Shown here: one piece after another, positions 5,226 through 13,848 of the stretch
How positions within the stretch are numbered: position 1 is the stretch's first letter
Layout: each line of letters opens with the position of its first letter
IMG/VR virus record: IMGVR_UViG_3300042896_000066
Coordinates: 1 to 36,879 of that record
Length of the DNA: 36,879 nucleotides
Strand: one strand, 5' to 3'
From: a virus
Translations under genes and position numbers: made by a program
Notes under the pieces: generated by a model
The model's input: the letters and a program-made list of their open reading frames with translations, nothing else
What the model was told of the DNA's origin: nothing
Database searches by the model: none

Positions 5226-5283
5226 ATACTTATAGAATAAACAATTGATGATGATTGTCTTCCTCAGAAAGGATAAAAGACTA

Positions 5284-5757
5284 ATGGATATAGAAACAAT
5301 ACTTGTTGAAGAAACACAAGAAGATAGGTCTTTAAGAGCAAAGGCTTTTACTATCAGTAAACGTAAAGATGTGACACCAATAGTACCTAAAGTTCGTGGC
5401 AAAGGTAGACCACCTAAAGCCGATCTTCAAGCAGTTAAAGACAGAACTAAAGGTAAAGTAGGTCGGCCTGTCGGTGACACTGGAAGGTTGATGGAATTTA
5501 AAGAGCGTCTACTAGCTACAGGTGGTACTAGAATCTTAGACAAGATGATTAGCATTGCACTTAATGACGAGCATCCCGGTCAGATGGCTGCTATCAAAAT
5601 GTCTATAGATCGTCTGTTACCTCTCAGTGCCTTTGATGCCTCTAAGAACTCTGCTGGCTCTATGCCTCAGATTTCAATTAACATAACCTCGCTGGGTCAA
5701 TCCAGTATCTCAGCAATAGAAACCATAGAAGACATTACAGATATAGACACTGAGTAA
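5284..5757 (+). CDS. Probable small terminase subunit (DNA-binding)
   Basis: I start the 157-residue protein at ATG 5284, which has an AAAGGA ribosome site ten bases upstream; an earlier in-frame ATG at 5245 has none. Residues around 38-65 carry two AT-hook-like sequences, G-R-P-P-K and G-R-P-V-G, within a very basic stretch. A helical segment follows that could oligomerise. It is the first gene of the packaging block, just before the large terminase, the usual place for the subunit that recognises the phage DNA. No family match can be made by eye, so the name rests on position and basic character. Confidence 0.65.
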   Translation: MDIETILVEETQEDRSLRAKAFTISKRKDVTPIVPKVRGKGRPPKADLQAVKDRTKGKVGRPVGDTGRLMEFKERLLATGGTRILDKMISIALNDEHPGQMAAIKMSIDRLLPLSAFDASKNSAGSMPQISINITSLGQSSISAIETIEDITDIDTE

Positions 5758-5775
5758 TCAGCTTGAAACACGTCT

Positions 5776-5799
5776 AGGGTGCGTGTGTCTAAACACCCT
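5776..5799 (+). other. Short hairpin between small terminase and HNH genes
   Basis: AGGGTG (5776-5781) can pair with CACCCT (5794-5799), and GTGT with ACAC in the loop region. No T tract follows, so it is not a standard terminator. It may tune expression of the HNH gene. Confidence 0.35.
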
Positions 5800-5822
5800 T
5801 CCTTATCAAGAGGACTTACATA

Positions 5823-6320
5823 ATGAAACCAAGACAAGAAGCTACTTTAGCTGGTAAAATAACATACTTTACAGGCAAACCCTGTAAGCATGGACATATA
5901 GCACAACGAAGAACAATTAATGGTTGTTGTGTTGGATGTGAAACTGTAAAGAATAATTCAACAGCTCGTCAAGAATACATGACAGAGTATGCCGATACAC
6001 AGCGATCTAAAATTAGAGAAATCGCATCTCGCTGGCAAAGAAATAATAAAGGTAAGGTTAATGCAAACACAGCGTTACGACACACTGCAAAGATGTCCCG
6101 AACACCTTTATGGCTAACGGCAGAAGATAAATTACATATTAGATGTCTTTACCAATTATCTGCAATGCGTAGCCGAGAATCAGATGTTGAATGGAATGTT
6201 GACCATATTGTTCCCTTACAAGGTAAAACAGTAAGTGGTCTTCATGTACCGTGGAATCTTCAAGTTATTCCTGCCTCCGTTAATTTTAGAAAGAATAATA
6301 GATTTCATGACAACTCTTAA
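5823..6320 (+). CDS. HNH endonuclease between the terminase genes
   Basis: A 165-residue protein. Residues 18-40 hold G-K-P-C-K-H-G-H followed by C-C-x-x-C, a zinc knuckle typical of phage-encoded HNH nucleases. The catalytic HNH fold is at 124-158: W-N-V-D-H-I-V-P with Asp127 and His128, then His141, Asn145 and Asn154. Such proteins are either homing endonucleases or, when beside the terminase, aids to DNA packaging. The stop overlaps the large-terminase start by 14 bases, so the gene is built into the operon rather than freshly inserted. A good AGAGGA ribosome site precedes the ATG. Confidence 0.88.
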   Translation: MKPRQEATLAGKITYFTGKPCKHGHIAQRRTINGCCVGCETVKNNSTARQEYMTEYADTQRSKIREIASRWQRNNKGKVNANTALRHTAKMSRTPLWLTAEDKLHIRCLYQLSAMRSRESDVEWNVDHIVPLQGKTVSGLHVPWNLQVIPASVNFRKNNRFHDNS

Positions 6321-7566
6321 TTTTGAACTGCTTTCATGGCAAAAAGAAGTATTTAATGATAAAACGCGGTTTAAGGTTGTAGCCGCAGGGCGACGATGTG
6401 GTAAATCAAGGCTATCAGCTATCCAGCTTTTAATTGAGGGTTTAAACTGCCCTGTAGGGTCTGCTGTTATGTATGTGGCCCCTACTCTTGGAATGGCTCG
6501 TACAATTATGTGGGACTTGCTACAAGACCTTGGAAGACCTGTTATTAAATCTTCTCATTTAAACAATTTAGAAATAACATTAATTAACGGAAGAAAGATT
6601 CTACTTAGGGGTGCAGATAATCCTGACTCGTTACGGGGTGTTTCTCTAACTTATGTTGTATTGGATGAATGTGCTTTTATTAAAGAAGATACATGGCAAA
6701 AGATTCTCCGTGCTGCATTATCCGATAAAAAGGGAAGAGCCTTATTTATTTCAACACCATCAGGACGAAACTGGTTTTATGATTTATATAAACTAGGTGA
6801 GAGTGAGATTGATGAAGAATGGAGAAGCTGGCATAAAACCACAGCAGATAATGAAACCATTGACCCTAAAGAGATTGAAGCTGCAAAGCGTACTCTAAGT
6901 ACATTTGCATTCAAGCAAGAATACTTATCCAGCTTCGATACAGCAGGAGCAGACCTCTTCAAAGAACACTGGTTCAAGAAAGAGCCTGAACCTACCTATG
7001 GGCAGTATGTAATTGCTATTGACTTGGCAGGCTTTGAAGATGTAGGCTCAGGTGCTAAGGCATCCAAGAAGAGACTAGATGAAACAGCTATCGCTATTGT
7101 AAAGGTAGAGGATGATGGCAACTGGTGGGTAGATAAGATTCTACATGGCAGATGGGACATCAAAGAGACTGCTGTGACGATTCTGAAGGTTATACGCGAT
7201 TATGAGCCTACAGCAGTAGGGATAGAGCGAGGTGCTCTAAAGAACGCTGTATTGCCCTATCTAAGCGATTTAATGAGGAAGAACAATGTTTACAGTCATA
7301 TCCACGATCTTACTCACGGAAATAAAAAGAAAGTAGATCGAGTTGTCTGGTCTTTGCAAGGTCGGATGGAACATGGACGTATCTCATTCAATCCTGAAGA
7401 GGACTGGAGAGAGTTCCAAGACCAGATGGTAATGTTCCCAACTTCAGGCGTACACGATGACTTGATAGACGCTCTTTCATATATTGACCAACTCGCACTC
7501 AGTAGTTACCAACAGGACTACGAGGAAGATGAACACCTTACCCTAGATATTATCTCAGGCTACTAA
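6307..7566 (+). CDS. terL: Large terminase subunit (ATPase-nuclease)
   Basis: The packaging motor, which pumps DNA into the prohead and cuts it. With the start at ATG 6307 it has 419 residues. The ATPase half shows Walker A G-R-R-C-G-K-S (28-34), Walker B V-V-L-D-E (117-121) and coupling motif S-T-P-S-G (149-153). The RNase H-like nuclease half shows Asp239 in I-A-I-D, Glu307 in V-G-I-E-R-G, and the D-D-L-I-D-A segment (384-389). All acid residues expected for a two-metal nuclease are present. The start lies inside the end of the HNH gene, so translation is probably coupled; a longer frame from 6235 lacks support. Confidence 0.95.
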   Translation: MTTLNFELLSWQKEVFNDKTRFKVVAAGRRCGKSRLSAIQLLIEGLNCPVGSAVMYVAPTLGMARTIMWDLLQDLGRPVIKSSHLNNLEITLINGRKILLRGADNPDSLRGVSLTYVVLDECAFIKEDTWQKILRAALSDKKGRALFISTPSGRNWFYDLYKLGESEIDEEWRSWHKTTADNETIDPKEIEAAKRTLSTFAFKQEYLSSFDTAGADLFKEHWFKKEPEPTYGQYVIAIDLAGFEDVGSGAKASKKRLDETAIAIVKVEDDGNWWVDKILHGRWDIKETAVTILKVIRDYEPTAVGIERGALKNAVLPYLSDLMRKNNVYSHIHDLTHGNKKKVDRVVWSLQGRMEHGRISFNPEEDWREFQDQMVMFPTSGVHDDLIDALSYIDQLALSSYQQDYEEDEHLTLDIISGY

Positions 7567-7583
7567 TTAATAACAAGGAACAA

Positions 7584-9629
7584 ATGGCTACAAATAAAAC
7601 TAAAGCAGACGTACCAGAGTGGGAAGAGCCTACGGACAGTGAGAAAGAGCTTACTGAGTGGGTTGTAGATCACCTTGATCGCTGGCGCGACTACCGAGAC
7701 TCTAACTTCCTTGATTTGTGGGAAGAGTATGAGCGTATCTTCCGTGGTCAATGGGCAGCAGAGGATAAGACTCGTGACTCAGAGCGTAGCCGCATCATCT
7801 CACCAGCTACTCAGCAGGCTGTGGAGACTCGTCACGCAGAGATCATCGAAGCTATCTTCGGTCAGGGTGAGTTCTTCGACATTCAAGATGACTTGAAAGA
7901 CGTAGATGGCAACCCAATGGACGTAGAAGCTCTTAAAGCTCAGTTGATGGAAGACTTTAAGAAGGATAAGATCAAGAAGAGTATCGACCACATTGAATTG
8001 ATGGCTGAAATCTATGGTACAGGTATCGGTGAGATCATTATCAAGAGTGAAACACAATATAAGCCAGCTACACAGGCCATGCCGGGTATTCAAGGAACAG
8101 CAGCTATCGGTGTAACAGAATCTCAGCGTACAAGTGTACGAATTAAGCCTGTAAACCCCAAGAACTTCCTTATTGACCCTAATGCAGACTCTATTGATGA
8201 AGCTATGGGCTGTGCAATTGAGAAATATGTATCAATTCACAAGGTTATTGAGGGTATGGAGCGTGGTATTTACAAGAAAGTAGATATTACACCTGAATAT
8301 GACGATACTTCCTTGGAACCTACTCAGGAACTCCGTAACTATCAAGACGATAAAGTCAAGATCATCACTTACTATGGCCTAGTACCTAAAGAGTACCTCT
8401 TAGGGCTTGAGAACGGTGAAGAAGAGGTGGTAGACCTGTTCCCTGAAGACTCTGTAGCTGATGACTATTCAGGGCTTGTAGAGGCTATTATCGTCATTGC
8501 TAACGATTCTATCTTGCTCAAGGCTGAAGAGAACCCTTACATGATGAAAGATCGTCCTGTAATCGCCTATCAAGATGATACTGTACCGGGACGCTTCCAC
8601 GGACGGGGAACTGTAGAGAAAGCATATAATATGCAGAAGGCCATTGATGGTCAACTTCGTGCTCATATGGACTCACTAGCCCTTACTACAGCACCGATGA
8701 TCGCTATGGATGCTACTAGGCTACCACGGGGTGCTAAGTTTGAAGTGAAGCCCGGTAAAGCTATTCTCACTAACGGCCCACCCGGTGATATTATCTTCCC
8801 ATTCCACTTCGGACAGACAGATGGTAATGCAGCGGCGGCGGCACAGAACTTTGAGCGTATGTTGCTTCAGGCTACTGGCACTGTAGATTCCGCAGGTTTA
8901 CCGTCCAATGTGCAACGAGATGGCGGCCAACAGGGAATGTCGATGGCTATGGCAGGCATCATTAAGAAGTACAAGCGTACTCTGGTGAACTTCCAAGAAG
9001 ACTTTATGATTCCTTTTATCAATAAAGCAGCCTATCGTTATATGCAGTTTGACCCTGAGCGTTATCCTTCTGTTGATATGGTCTTTGTGCCTACAGCTAC
9101 TCTCGGTGTCTTGGCTCGTGAGTTTGAACAACAGCAGCTTATTGGCCTGTTGCAGACACTTGGCCCTAATACTCCTGTATTGCCTTTGTTGCTTAAAGGT
9201 ATCCTCGGTAACTCCAGCCTTTCTAACCGTGCAGAACTGATGACAGGTTTAGATAAGATGAGCCAGCCAGACCCTAATGCAGCACAAGCTCAACAGGCAC
9301 AGCAAGAGGCAGCACAACAGCTTGCAGCAGCACAGGTAGCCGATGTAAGTGCAAGTGCTATGAAGAAGCAGGCAGAGACTCAGAAGATTACTGTAGAGAC
9401 TCAACTGCTCCCAGAGGAACAGAAGATTAAGATTGTTCAGGCTGCTTCTACGAATCTTGATAGTGATAAAGAGTTTGAAAAGCGTATGCAGCTTGCAGAC
9501 ATGATGCTTAAAGAGAAGGATTTGAATCTTAAAGCAGCAGATAGTGCAAGTAACGAACGAATTGCTCTGGCACAGATGGATAAGAAGAAACAAACTGATA
9601 CTGAGTTCGTAAGTGCTCTAGGAGGCTAA
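7584..9629 (+). CDS. Portal protein (head-tail connector)
   Basis: A 681-residue protein directly after the large terminase, the usual place for the portal, which forms the dodecameric ring for DNA entry and exit. The length suits podovirus portals of the T7/P22 type (about 530-725 residues). The N-terminal part has the W-x-x-Y-x-x-I-F-R-G-Q-W type segment seen in these portals. About residues 555-680 are Gln/Ala/Lys-rich and predicted coiled coil, matching the C-terminal barrel region of long portals. An AAGGAA ribosome site lies about eight bases before the ATG. Confidence 0.88.
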   Translation: MATNKTKADVPEWEEPTDSEKELTEWVVDHLDRWRDYRDSNFLDLWEEYERIFRGQWAAEDKTRDSERSRIISPATQQAVETRHAEIIEAIFGQGEFFDIQDDLKDVDGNPMDVEALKAQLMEDFKKDKIKKSIDHIELMAEIYGTGIGEIIIKSETQYKPATQAMPGIQGTAAIGVTESQRTSVRIKPVNPKNFLIDPNADSIDEAMGCAIEKYVSIHKVIEGMERGIYKKVDITPEYDDTSLEPTQELRNYQDDKVKIITYYGLVPKEYLLGLENGEEEVVDLFPEDSVADDYSGLVEAIIVIANDSILLKAEENPYMMKDRPVIAYQDDTVPGRFHGRGTVEKAYNMQKAIDGQLRAHMDSLALTTAPMIAMDATRLPRGAKFEVKPGKAILTNGPPGDIIFPFHFGQTDGNAAAAAQNFERMLLQATGTVDSAGLPSNVQRDGGQQGMSMAMAGIIKKYKRTLVNFQEDFMIPFINKAAYRYMQFDPERYPSVDMVFVPTATLGVLAREFEQQQLIGLLQTLGPNTPVLPLLLKGILGNSSLSNRAELMTGLDKMSQPDPNAAQAQQAQQEAAQQLAAAQVADVSASAMKKQAETQKITVETQLLPEEQKIKIVQAASTNLDSDKEFEKRMQLADMMLKEKDLNLKAADSASNERIALAQMDKKKQTDTEFVSALGG

Positions 9630-9632
9630 TAA

Positions 9633-10082
9633 ATGGTATCTGTTGACGCTAAGTTACTTGTACTTGCTAAATTAACTTCTAAGTTAAAGCAAGATGTACT
9701 TGAAGTCAAAGCCTTTACTGAAATTACACAGAAACTGGAAGGCCCACGAGGGTTTTCTGGTAAGGATGGTAAAGACGGTAAAGATGGCGTTGACGGTAAA
9801 GACGGTAAGGATGGTAAAGACGGTGTAGACGGTAAAGAAGGCACTGATGGCACTGATGGTGTTTCAGTAGTAGATGCTGAAATTGCTTTAGATGGTAATC
9901 TTGTTATTACTCTTTCCAACGGTAAGGAAATTGATGCAGGATATGCCAGAGGTGAGCGAGGCCCACAAGGTATCTCACTAGCTTCTACCGGGGGTAGCAA
10001 CGGAGGCTTTTACAACATCGACGGTGGTTTATATAATTCAGTTTATGGTGGTACAACCGCTCTAGACGCAGGAGGCCCATAA
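9633..10082 (+). CDS. Collagen-like virion protein
   Basis: A 149-residue protein in three parts. The helical N-terminus (about 1-35) could anchor or trimerise. About residues 43-76 form an uninterrupted run of Gly-x-y triplets (G-K-D, G-V-D, G-K-E, G-T-D). The C-terminus is short and beta-rich, with G-P-Q-G-I. Gly-x-y repeats in phages form collagen-like triple helices in tail fibres and spikes. A GGAGG ribosome site precedes the ATG, and its stop overlaps the next start (TAATG). It is likely a trimeric stalk or adaptor for the fibre encoded next. Confidence 0.8.
   Translation: MVSVDAKLLVLAKLTSKLKQDVLEVKAFTEITQKLEGPRGFSGKDGKDGKDGVDGKDGKDGKDGVDGKEGTDGTDGVSVVDAEIALDGNLVITLSNGKEIDAGYARGERGPQGISLASTGGSNGGFYNIDGGLYNSVYGGTTALDAGGP
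9759..9857 (+). repeat. 9-bp repeats coding for Gly-x-Asp triplets
   Basis: About eleven 9-base units of the form GGTAARGAY or GGYRYTGAY encode the collagen-like run. Synonymous differences between units argue against very recent slippage. Confidence 0.8.
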
Positions 10083-11086
10083 TGTCAGTTCAAATACAAA
10101 TGCGGAGAGGCACTGCTGCTCAGTGGACAACAGCTAATACTCTCTTGGCTGAAGGCGAGATTGGCCTTGAGCTAGATACTTCTAAGATTAAGATGGGAAC
10201 TGGCTTGCTGGCTTGGAACTCTTTGCCTTATTATGATGCAGGAAGCAGTTCAGGAGCAGTTACATCAGTATCAGCTACTTCCCCTCTTGCATCTACAGGA
10301 GGAACCACACCGACACTCAGCATACCCGCTAGTTCAAGCACTATAAATGGTTATTTAAGTTCAATAGATTGGAATACTTTCAATGGTAAACAAGCTGCAC
10401 TAGGATTTACTCCTTATAATGCAACTAACCCGGCAGGATATATTTCAAGTTATACTGAAACTGACCCTATCTTTGTTGCAAGCCCTTCATACGCTATTAC
10501 AACAACTAAAATATCTAATTGGGATACTGCATATAGTTGGGGAAACCATGCCTCAGTAGGTTATCTGGATGGTGTAGATATTGGAACAACTGTACAGGCA
10601 TATAATGCAAACACTGTAGTAGATGCTTCTTATGTACATACAGACAATAACTATACAACAACTGAAAAGAGTAAACTATCTGGTGTTGCAGCAGGCGCTG
10701 AAGTAAACGTTAATGCTGACTGGACTTCAGTATCAGGTGATTCTCAGATTCTGAATAAGCCAACATTAGGAACAGCCGCTGCCACAGATTCTACAGCCTA
10801 TGCAACAGCAGCGCAGGGAATACTTGCAGATAGTGCTTTACAATCTTCTGCAATTGGTGTTACAATACAGGCTTATGATTCAGATTTAGCAGCATGGGCA
10901 GGAATTGCAACTACTGCAAAGCAAGATACTCTTGTTTCAGAAACTAATCTTAAATCTATTAACGGTTCTTCGTTGCTTGGCGCTGGAACCATTACTCTCT
11001 TTTCAGGTGGCCTAGTTACAGTTGCTGTTGTCACTGTTCTCCCCGGCTCACCAGATGCCAATACACTCTATATTGTTACAGGATAA
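10082..11086 (+). CDS. Tail fibre with Mtd-like N-terminal head-binding domain
   Basis: A 334-residue protein. The first 50 residues follow the pattern I-Q-M-R-R-G-T-A-A-Q-W-T ... L-A-E-G-E-I-G-L-E-x-D-T ... K-M-G-T-G, the Mtd/fibre N-terminal domain that attaches receptor-binding proteins to the particle. The rest is Thr/Ser/Gly-rich and beta-repetitive, with phrases such as F-T-P-Y-N and Y-L-D-G common in phage fibres. The end 'ANTLYIVTG' is a usual fibre C-terminus. There is no sign of a diversity-generating retroelement. It forms a fibre cassette with the genes on either side. Confidence 0.85.
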   Translation: MSVQIQMRRGTAAQWTTANTLLAEGEIGLELDTSKIKMGTGLLAWNSLPYYDAGSSSGAVTSVSATSPLASTGGTTPTLSIPASSSTINGYLSSIDWNTFNGKQAALGFTPYNATNPAGYISSYTETDPIFVASPSYAITTTKISNWDTAYSWGNHASVGYLDGVDIGTTVQAYNANTVVDASYVHTDNNYTTTEKSKLSGVAAGAEVNVNADWTSVSGDSQILNKPTLGTAAATDSTAYATAAQGILADSALQSSAIGVTIQAYDSDLAAWAGIATTAKQDTLVSETNLKSINGSSLLGAGTITLFSGGLVTVAVVTVLPGSPDANTLYIVTG

Positions 11087-11094
11087 ATATACGC

Positions 11095-11307
11095 ATGAAG
11101 ATTGACTTTGAATTTAATACACCCCACGGCCTGTTCCGTGATGCTCTGCACCTTCCTGATGACCGTATGTGCTCGCCTGAAGAGATTCAGTTGATGAAGG
11201 AAGAGCGCCTCGACGGATGGCTTGCAGTAGTAGCCGCCCCTCCTGTTGAAGAAGCCCCCGCAGATTTCATTGAGGTTGATGGCGTCCAGTACGCACAGGT
11301 GGTCTAA
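11095..11307 (+). CDS. Small acidic protein in the fibre cassette
   Basis: A 70-residue acidic protein, rich in Glu, Asp and Pro, between two fibre genes. Its stop directly abuts the ATG of the large fibre gene, so the two are coupled. It may be a fibre-assembly factor or a small structural adaptor; no family is recognised. An AGGA sequence lies about 14 bases before the ATG, farther than usual. Confidence 0.7.
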   Translation: MKIDFEFNTPHGLFRDALHLPDDRMCSPEEIQLMKEERLDGWLAVVAAPPVEEAPADFIEVDGVQYAQVV

Positions 11308-13284
11308 ATGGCTGCTCGTTACTGGGTCGGTGGGGCTGGAACATGGAGTTCCACCAATACTACCAACTGGTCGACTACATCTGGCGGTGCTGGAGGTGCT
11401 TCCGTGCCTACATCTGCGGATACACCTACCTTTGATGCCAATTCAGGCACAGGTGTTGTCACGTTCACGAATGGTGGTGTAACTGTTGGTTCAACCACGG
11501 TCAACAATAGCGGCATTGAATTGAGTCTTGGCGCGGCGTTTGCGTCTAGTGCTGCTTTGACGCTGACTTTAGGAACCTTCACCACCAACAACTACGCTGT
11601 CACTGCAACATCCCTATCATCCAGCAACACCAATGTACGGACGATCAATCTGGGTAGCAGTTTAGTTACGTTGAGTGCAAGCGGCGCAACGCCAACTGTA
11701 AATTTACTTGACACATCAAATTTAACTTTTAATGCGGGCACGTCACAATTAACACTTACTAACGCTTCGGCGGCTATTAACTCTGGTGGATTAACGTTTT
11801 ACAACGTAAGTTTTACGTCCACCGGATTAACAACTCCTTCTATCGGTGGCGATGTAGATAATGTTTTTAACAATCTGACCATTGCAGGCAAAACTTCTGC
11901 TGGCATTGCGGCGTTTCAACTTGGCTCAAACCAAACCATCAACGGCACTCTAACGCTCTCTGTTGGAACCAACGCAACGATGCGGACGTTCTTGCGCTCA
12001 AACACCATTGGCATAACACGCACACTGACCTGTGCTGCTGTTGCGTCCTTAGCCGACATTGACTTCCGTGACATCACCATTGCTGGTGCGGCTGCTCCTG
12101 TCAGTGGTACTCGATTGGGTGACTGCAAAGGCAACAGCGGGATTACGTTTGATGCGGCTAAGACGGTGTATTGGGTAGGTACAAGCATCAGCCTAAACTG
12201 GAGCTCTAGCGGGGCTTGGTCTGACTCGGTAGGGGGCGCAGCTAGTGCAATCTGGTTTCCCTTAGCTCAAGACACTGCCACTATTGAAGCTACCAATCTC
12301 CCGACAGGTGGGACATCCACCATCAACGCTGCCTACAACATTGGCACTATTGATATGTCTGCCCGGACTCCCAATACGATGACGTTGGCAACAGGTACGA
12401 CTGCACCCTCAATTTACGGCAACTGGATCAACGGTACAGGCACTACGCTGACGGGTACGGGCACGATGACGTTTGCTGGTCGTGGAAGTCAGACGATTAC
12501 GAGTGCGGGTAAAACGTTTACGCAGGGTTTTACGATTGATACGCCCAGCGGGACCGTGACATTGCAGGATGCGTTTACGACAAGTAGGGCTGCGGCAAAC
12601 GCAATCGGGGTTACTGCTGGTGTGTTTGACGCGAATAACTACAATGTTTCTTTGACAAGTACGTCAGGCGGCGTTGATAGTTCTAGTGGGCGTGTTAGAA
12701 CAGTGGCTTTTGGGAGCGGCACATGGGTTATCGGAGGGACTAACTTCGACTTTGATCCTGCTACAAACTTAACCGTTACAGGGACGGGGACACTTAGTTT
12801 CACAAGCACTGCGACAAAGAACTTTCAAGGCGGAGGCATTCAGACCTATCCAACACTGAATCAAGGCGGCACAGGAACTCTTACAGTCACAGGCTCCAAC
12901 AAGTTCGCAGGTCTGACCAACACAGCCATTGGCCGTATCCAGTTTACTGGAGGCACAACCAACGAGTTCACGAGCTTCACAATCAGCGGTGCTTTGGGTA
13001 ACTTATTGCAGCTTGGCTCTACAAACACAACTCAAGCGATTCTGAAGAAGCCTACAACGTGGCAAGTGGGTTTGTTGTCAACTGACGCAGGAAACAACAC
13101 AGGTCTCACGTTCCTATCTAGTGATGGGACGATGGAATATCTTACTGTTAGCTACATCAACGGTATATCTACAGGTGTTACCCCTACCTCCAGTATTTAC
13201 TATAGTAGCACTAATATTACAGCTATTTATTATGGAAGTACTCTTGTAGACTCTATTTATTATGGGTCAATTCAAGTATTTTAA
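11308..13284 (+). CDS. Large beta-rich tail fibre or spike protein
   Basis: A 658-residue protein beginning with the Y-W-V-G-G-x-G-T-W segment, then S-A-D-T-P-T-F-D, found at the start of many large phage fibre-like proteins. Most of the chain is low-charge, Thr/Ser/Gly/Asn-rich and beta-repetitive, typical of a beta-helix or beta-sandwich stack. The C-terminus carries Y-Y-x-S-x-x-x-x-x-I-Y-Y-G-S repeats. It is the best candidate for the main host-binding fibre. Its DNA looks more GC-rich than its neighbours, suggesting separate acquisition. No hydrolase motif is evident, so depolymerase activity is open. Confidence 0.78.
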   Translation: MAARYWVGGAGTWSSTNTTNWSTTSGGAGGASVPTSADTPTFDANSGTGVVTFTNGGVTVGSTTVNNSGIELSLGAAFASSAALTLTLGTFTTNNYAVTATSLSSSNTNVRTINLGSSLVTLSASGATPTVNLLDTSNLTFNAGTSQLTLTNASAAINSGGLTFYNVSFTSTGLTTPSIGGDVDNVFNNLTIAGKTSAGIAAFQLGSNQTINGTLTLSVGTNATMRTFLRSNTIGITRTLTCAAVASLADIDFRDITIAGAAAPVSGTRLGDCKGNSGITFDAAKTVYWVGTSISLNWSSSGAWSDSVGGAASAIWFPLAQDTATIEATNLPTGGTSTINAAYNIGTIDMSARTPNTMTLATGTTAPSIYGNWINGTGTTLTGTGTMTFAGRGSQTITSAGKTFTQGFTIDTPSGTVTLQDAFTTSRAAANAIGVTAGVFDANNYNVSLTSTSGGVDSSSGRVRTVAFGSGTWVIGGTNFDFDPATNLTVTGTGTLSFTSTATKNFQGGGIQTYPTLNQGGTGTLTVTGSNKFAGLTNTAIGRIQFTGGTTNEFTSFTISGALGNLLQLGSTNTTQAILKKPTTWQVGLLSTDAGNNTGLTFLSSDGTMEYLTVSYINGISTGVTPTSSIYYSSTNITAIYYGSTLVDSIYYGSIQVF

Positions 13285-13312
13285 ACTTTATATTAAAATA
13301 AGTAAATAATAC

Positions 13313-13341
13313 TTGACAAAGTGTTGTATAAATGATACAAT
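13313..13341 (+). promoter_or_regulatory. Promoter for the scaffold and capsid genes
   Basis: TTGACA (13313-13318), 17 bases, TACAAT (13336-13341): near-perfect sigma-70 promoter in the gap after the fibre cassette. A second TTGACA at 13349-13354 has no matching -10. It would drive the head genes at 13379-15652 apart from the terminase promoter. Confidence 0.8.
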
Positions 13342-13378
13342 ATATACTTGACAAACTAAATAGAAAGGCTCTCCTTTA

Positions 13379-13609
13379 ATGGATAAAGAGTTACAACGAT
13401 ATTATGAAGCATCTTTCAACACATTCTCCACTCAAGGGTGGAAGGATTTGATGGAAGACTTCAAAACCCTTAAATCCAGTATCAACGATATATCAGCTAC
13501 TACAGATAGCAATAATCTCTTTTTCCGTAAAGGTCAGCTAGATATTCTTGATCTGGTTTTAAATCGTAAGGCAATGTGTGAACAAGCGTATGAGGATTTG
13601 ACTACATGA
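13379..13609 (+). CDS. Small head-region protein of unknown function
   Basis: A 76-residue helical protein, first gene after the promoter at 13313. It has no membrane segment or metal motif. Its stop overlaps the next ATG by four bases. Similar small helical proteins precede the scaffold in other podoviruses, but I cannot name a role. An AAAGG ribosome site is present upstream. Confidence 0.75.
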   Translation: MDKELQRYYEASFNTFSTQGWKDLMEDFKTLKSSINDISATTDSNNLFFRKGQLDILDLVLNRKAMCEQAYEDLTT

Positions 13610-13848
13610 AACGTATGTTTGAATTCAAGTGCTCTAACGACCACATCACCGAACGGTTTATTGATGAAACAATACGCACTTGCAAATGCTCAGTATGCAG
13701 CAAAGATGCGATAAGAATCATATCCATGCCTCATGTATCACTGGAAGGAGTCACTGGAGACTTCCCCGGTGCTGCTGATGCGTGGGTACGGAAACGTGCT
13801 GAAAAGCAACAACAAGAACAGAAAAGAGCCGCCTCTTATGGCGAATAA
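13606..13848 (+). CDS. FmdB-like zinc-ribbon protein
   Basis: An 80-residue protein starting M-K-R-M-F-E-F-K-C, with the cysteine pattern of the small FmdB-type zinc ribbon: Cys9 early, then C27-K-C-S-V-C and a following lysine-rich turn. The C-terminal third is basic and Gln-rich, probably helical. Proteins of this type often precede the scaffold or capsid gene in phages, with no proven function. It is translationally coupled to the gene before it. Confidence 0.8.
   Translation: MKRMFEFKCSNDHITERFIDETIRTCKCSVCSKDAIRIISMPHVSLEGVTGDFPGAADAWVRKRAEKQQQEQKRAASYGE

Larger units (their letters stand above)
4163..5283. other. Non-coding control region, candidate replication origin
   Basis: About 1.1 kb with no convincing gene, lying between the divergent arms. 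In order it contains three perfect DnaA boxes (4212-4290), a 20-bp tandem duplication (4385-4424), four copies of a 12-bp repeat (4465-4512), a 29-bp direct repeat (4538-4566 and 4589-4617), a 14-bp inverted repeat (4720-4733 with 4875-4888) enclosing AT-rich DNA, a consensus rightward promoter (4995-5023) and an 11-bp tandem repeat (5159-5213). DnaA boxes, iterons and an AT-rich segment together are the usual make-up of a theta-type origin. Some repeats could instead bind the terminase or a transcription regulator. Confidence 0.7.

Noticed and set aside
9249-9593. Leftward frame opposite the portal C-terminus, Leu/Cys-rich
   Set aside because: Mirrors the Gln/Ala/Lys-rich coiled-coil codons of the portal gene; no independent evidence.
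10082-11086. Possible diversity-generating retroelement, because of the Mtd-like fibre start
   Set aside because: Only the N-terminal attachment domain matches. No reverse transcriptase gene and no variable/template repeat pair is seen in the window.
13349-13378. Second promoter from the TTGACA at 13349
   Set aside because: No acceptable -10 box follows at 15-19 bases, and the start would fall inside the next gene. The upstream TTGACA-N17-TACAAT is sufficient.
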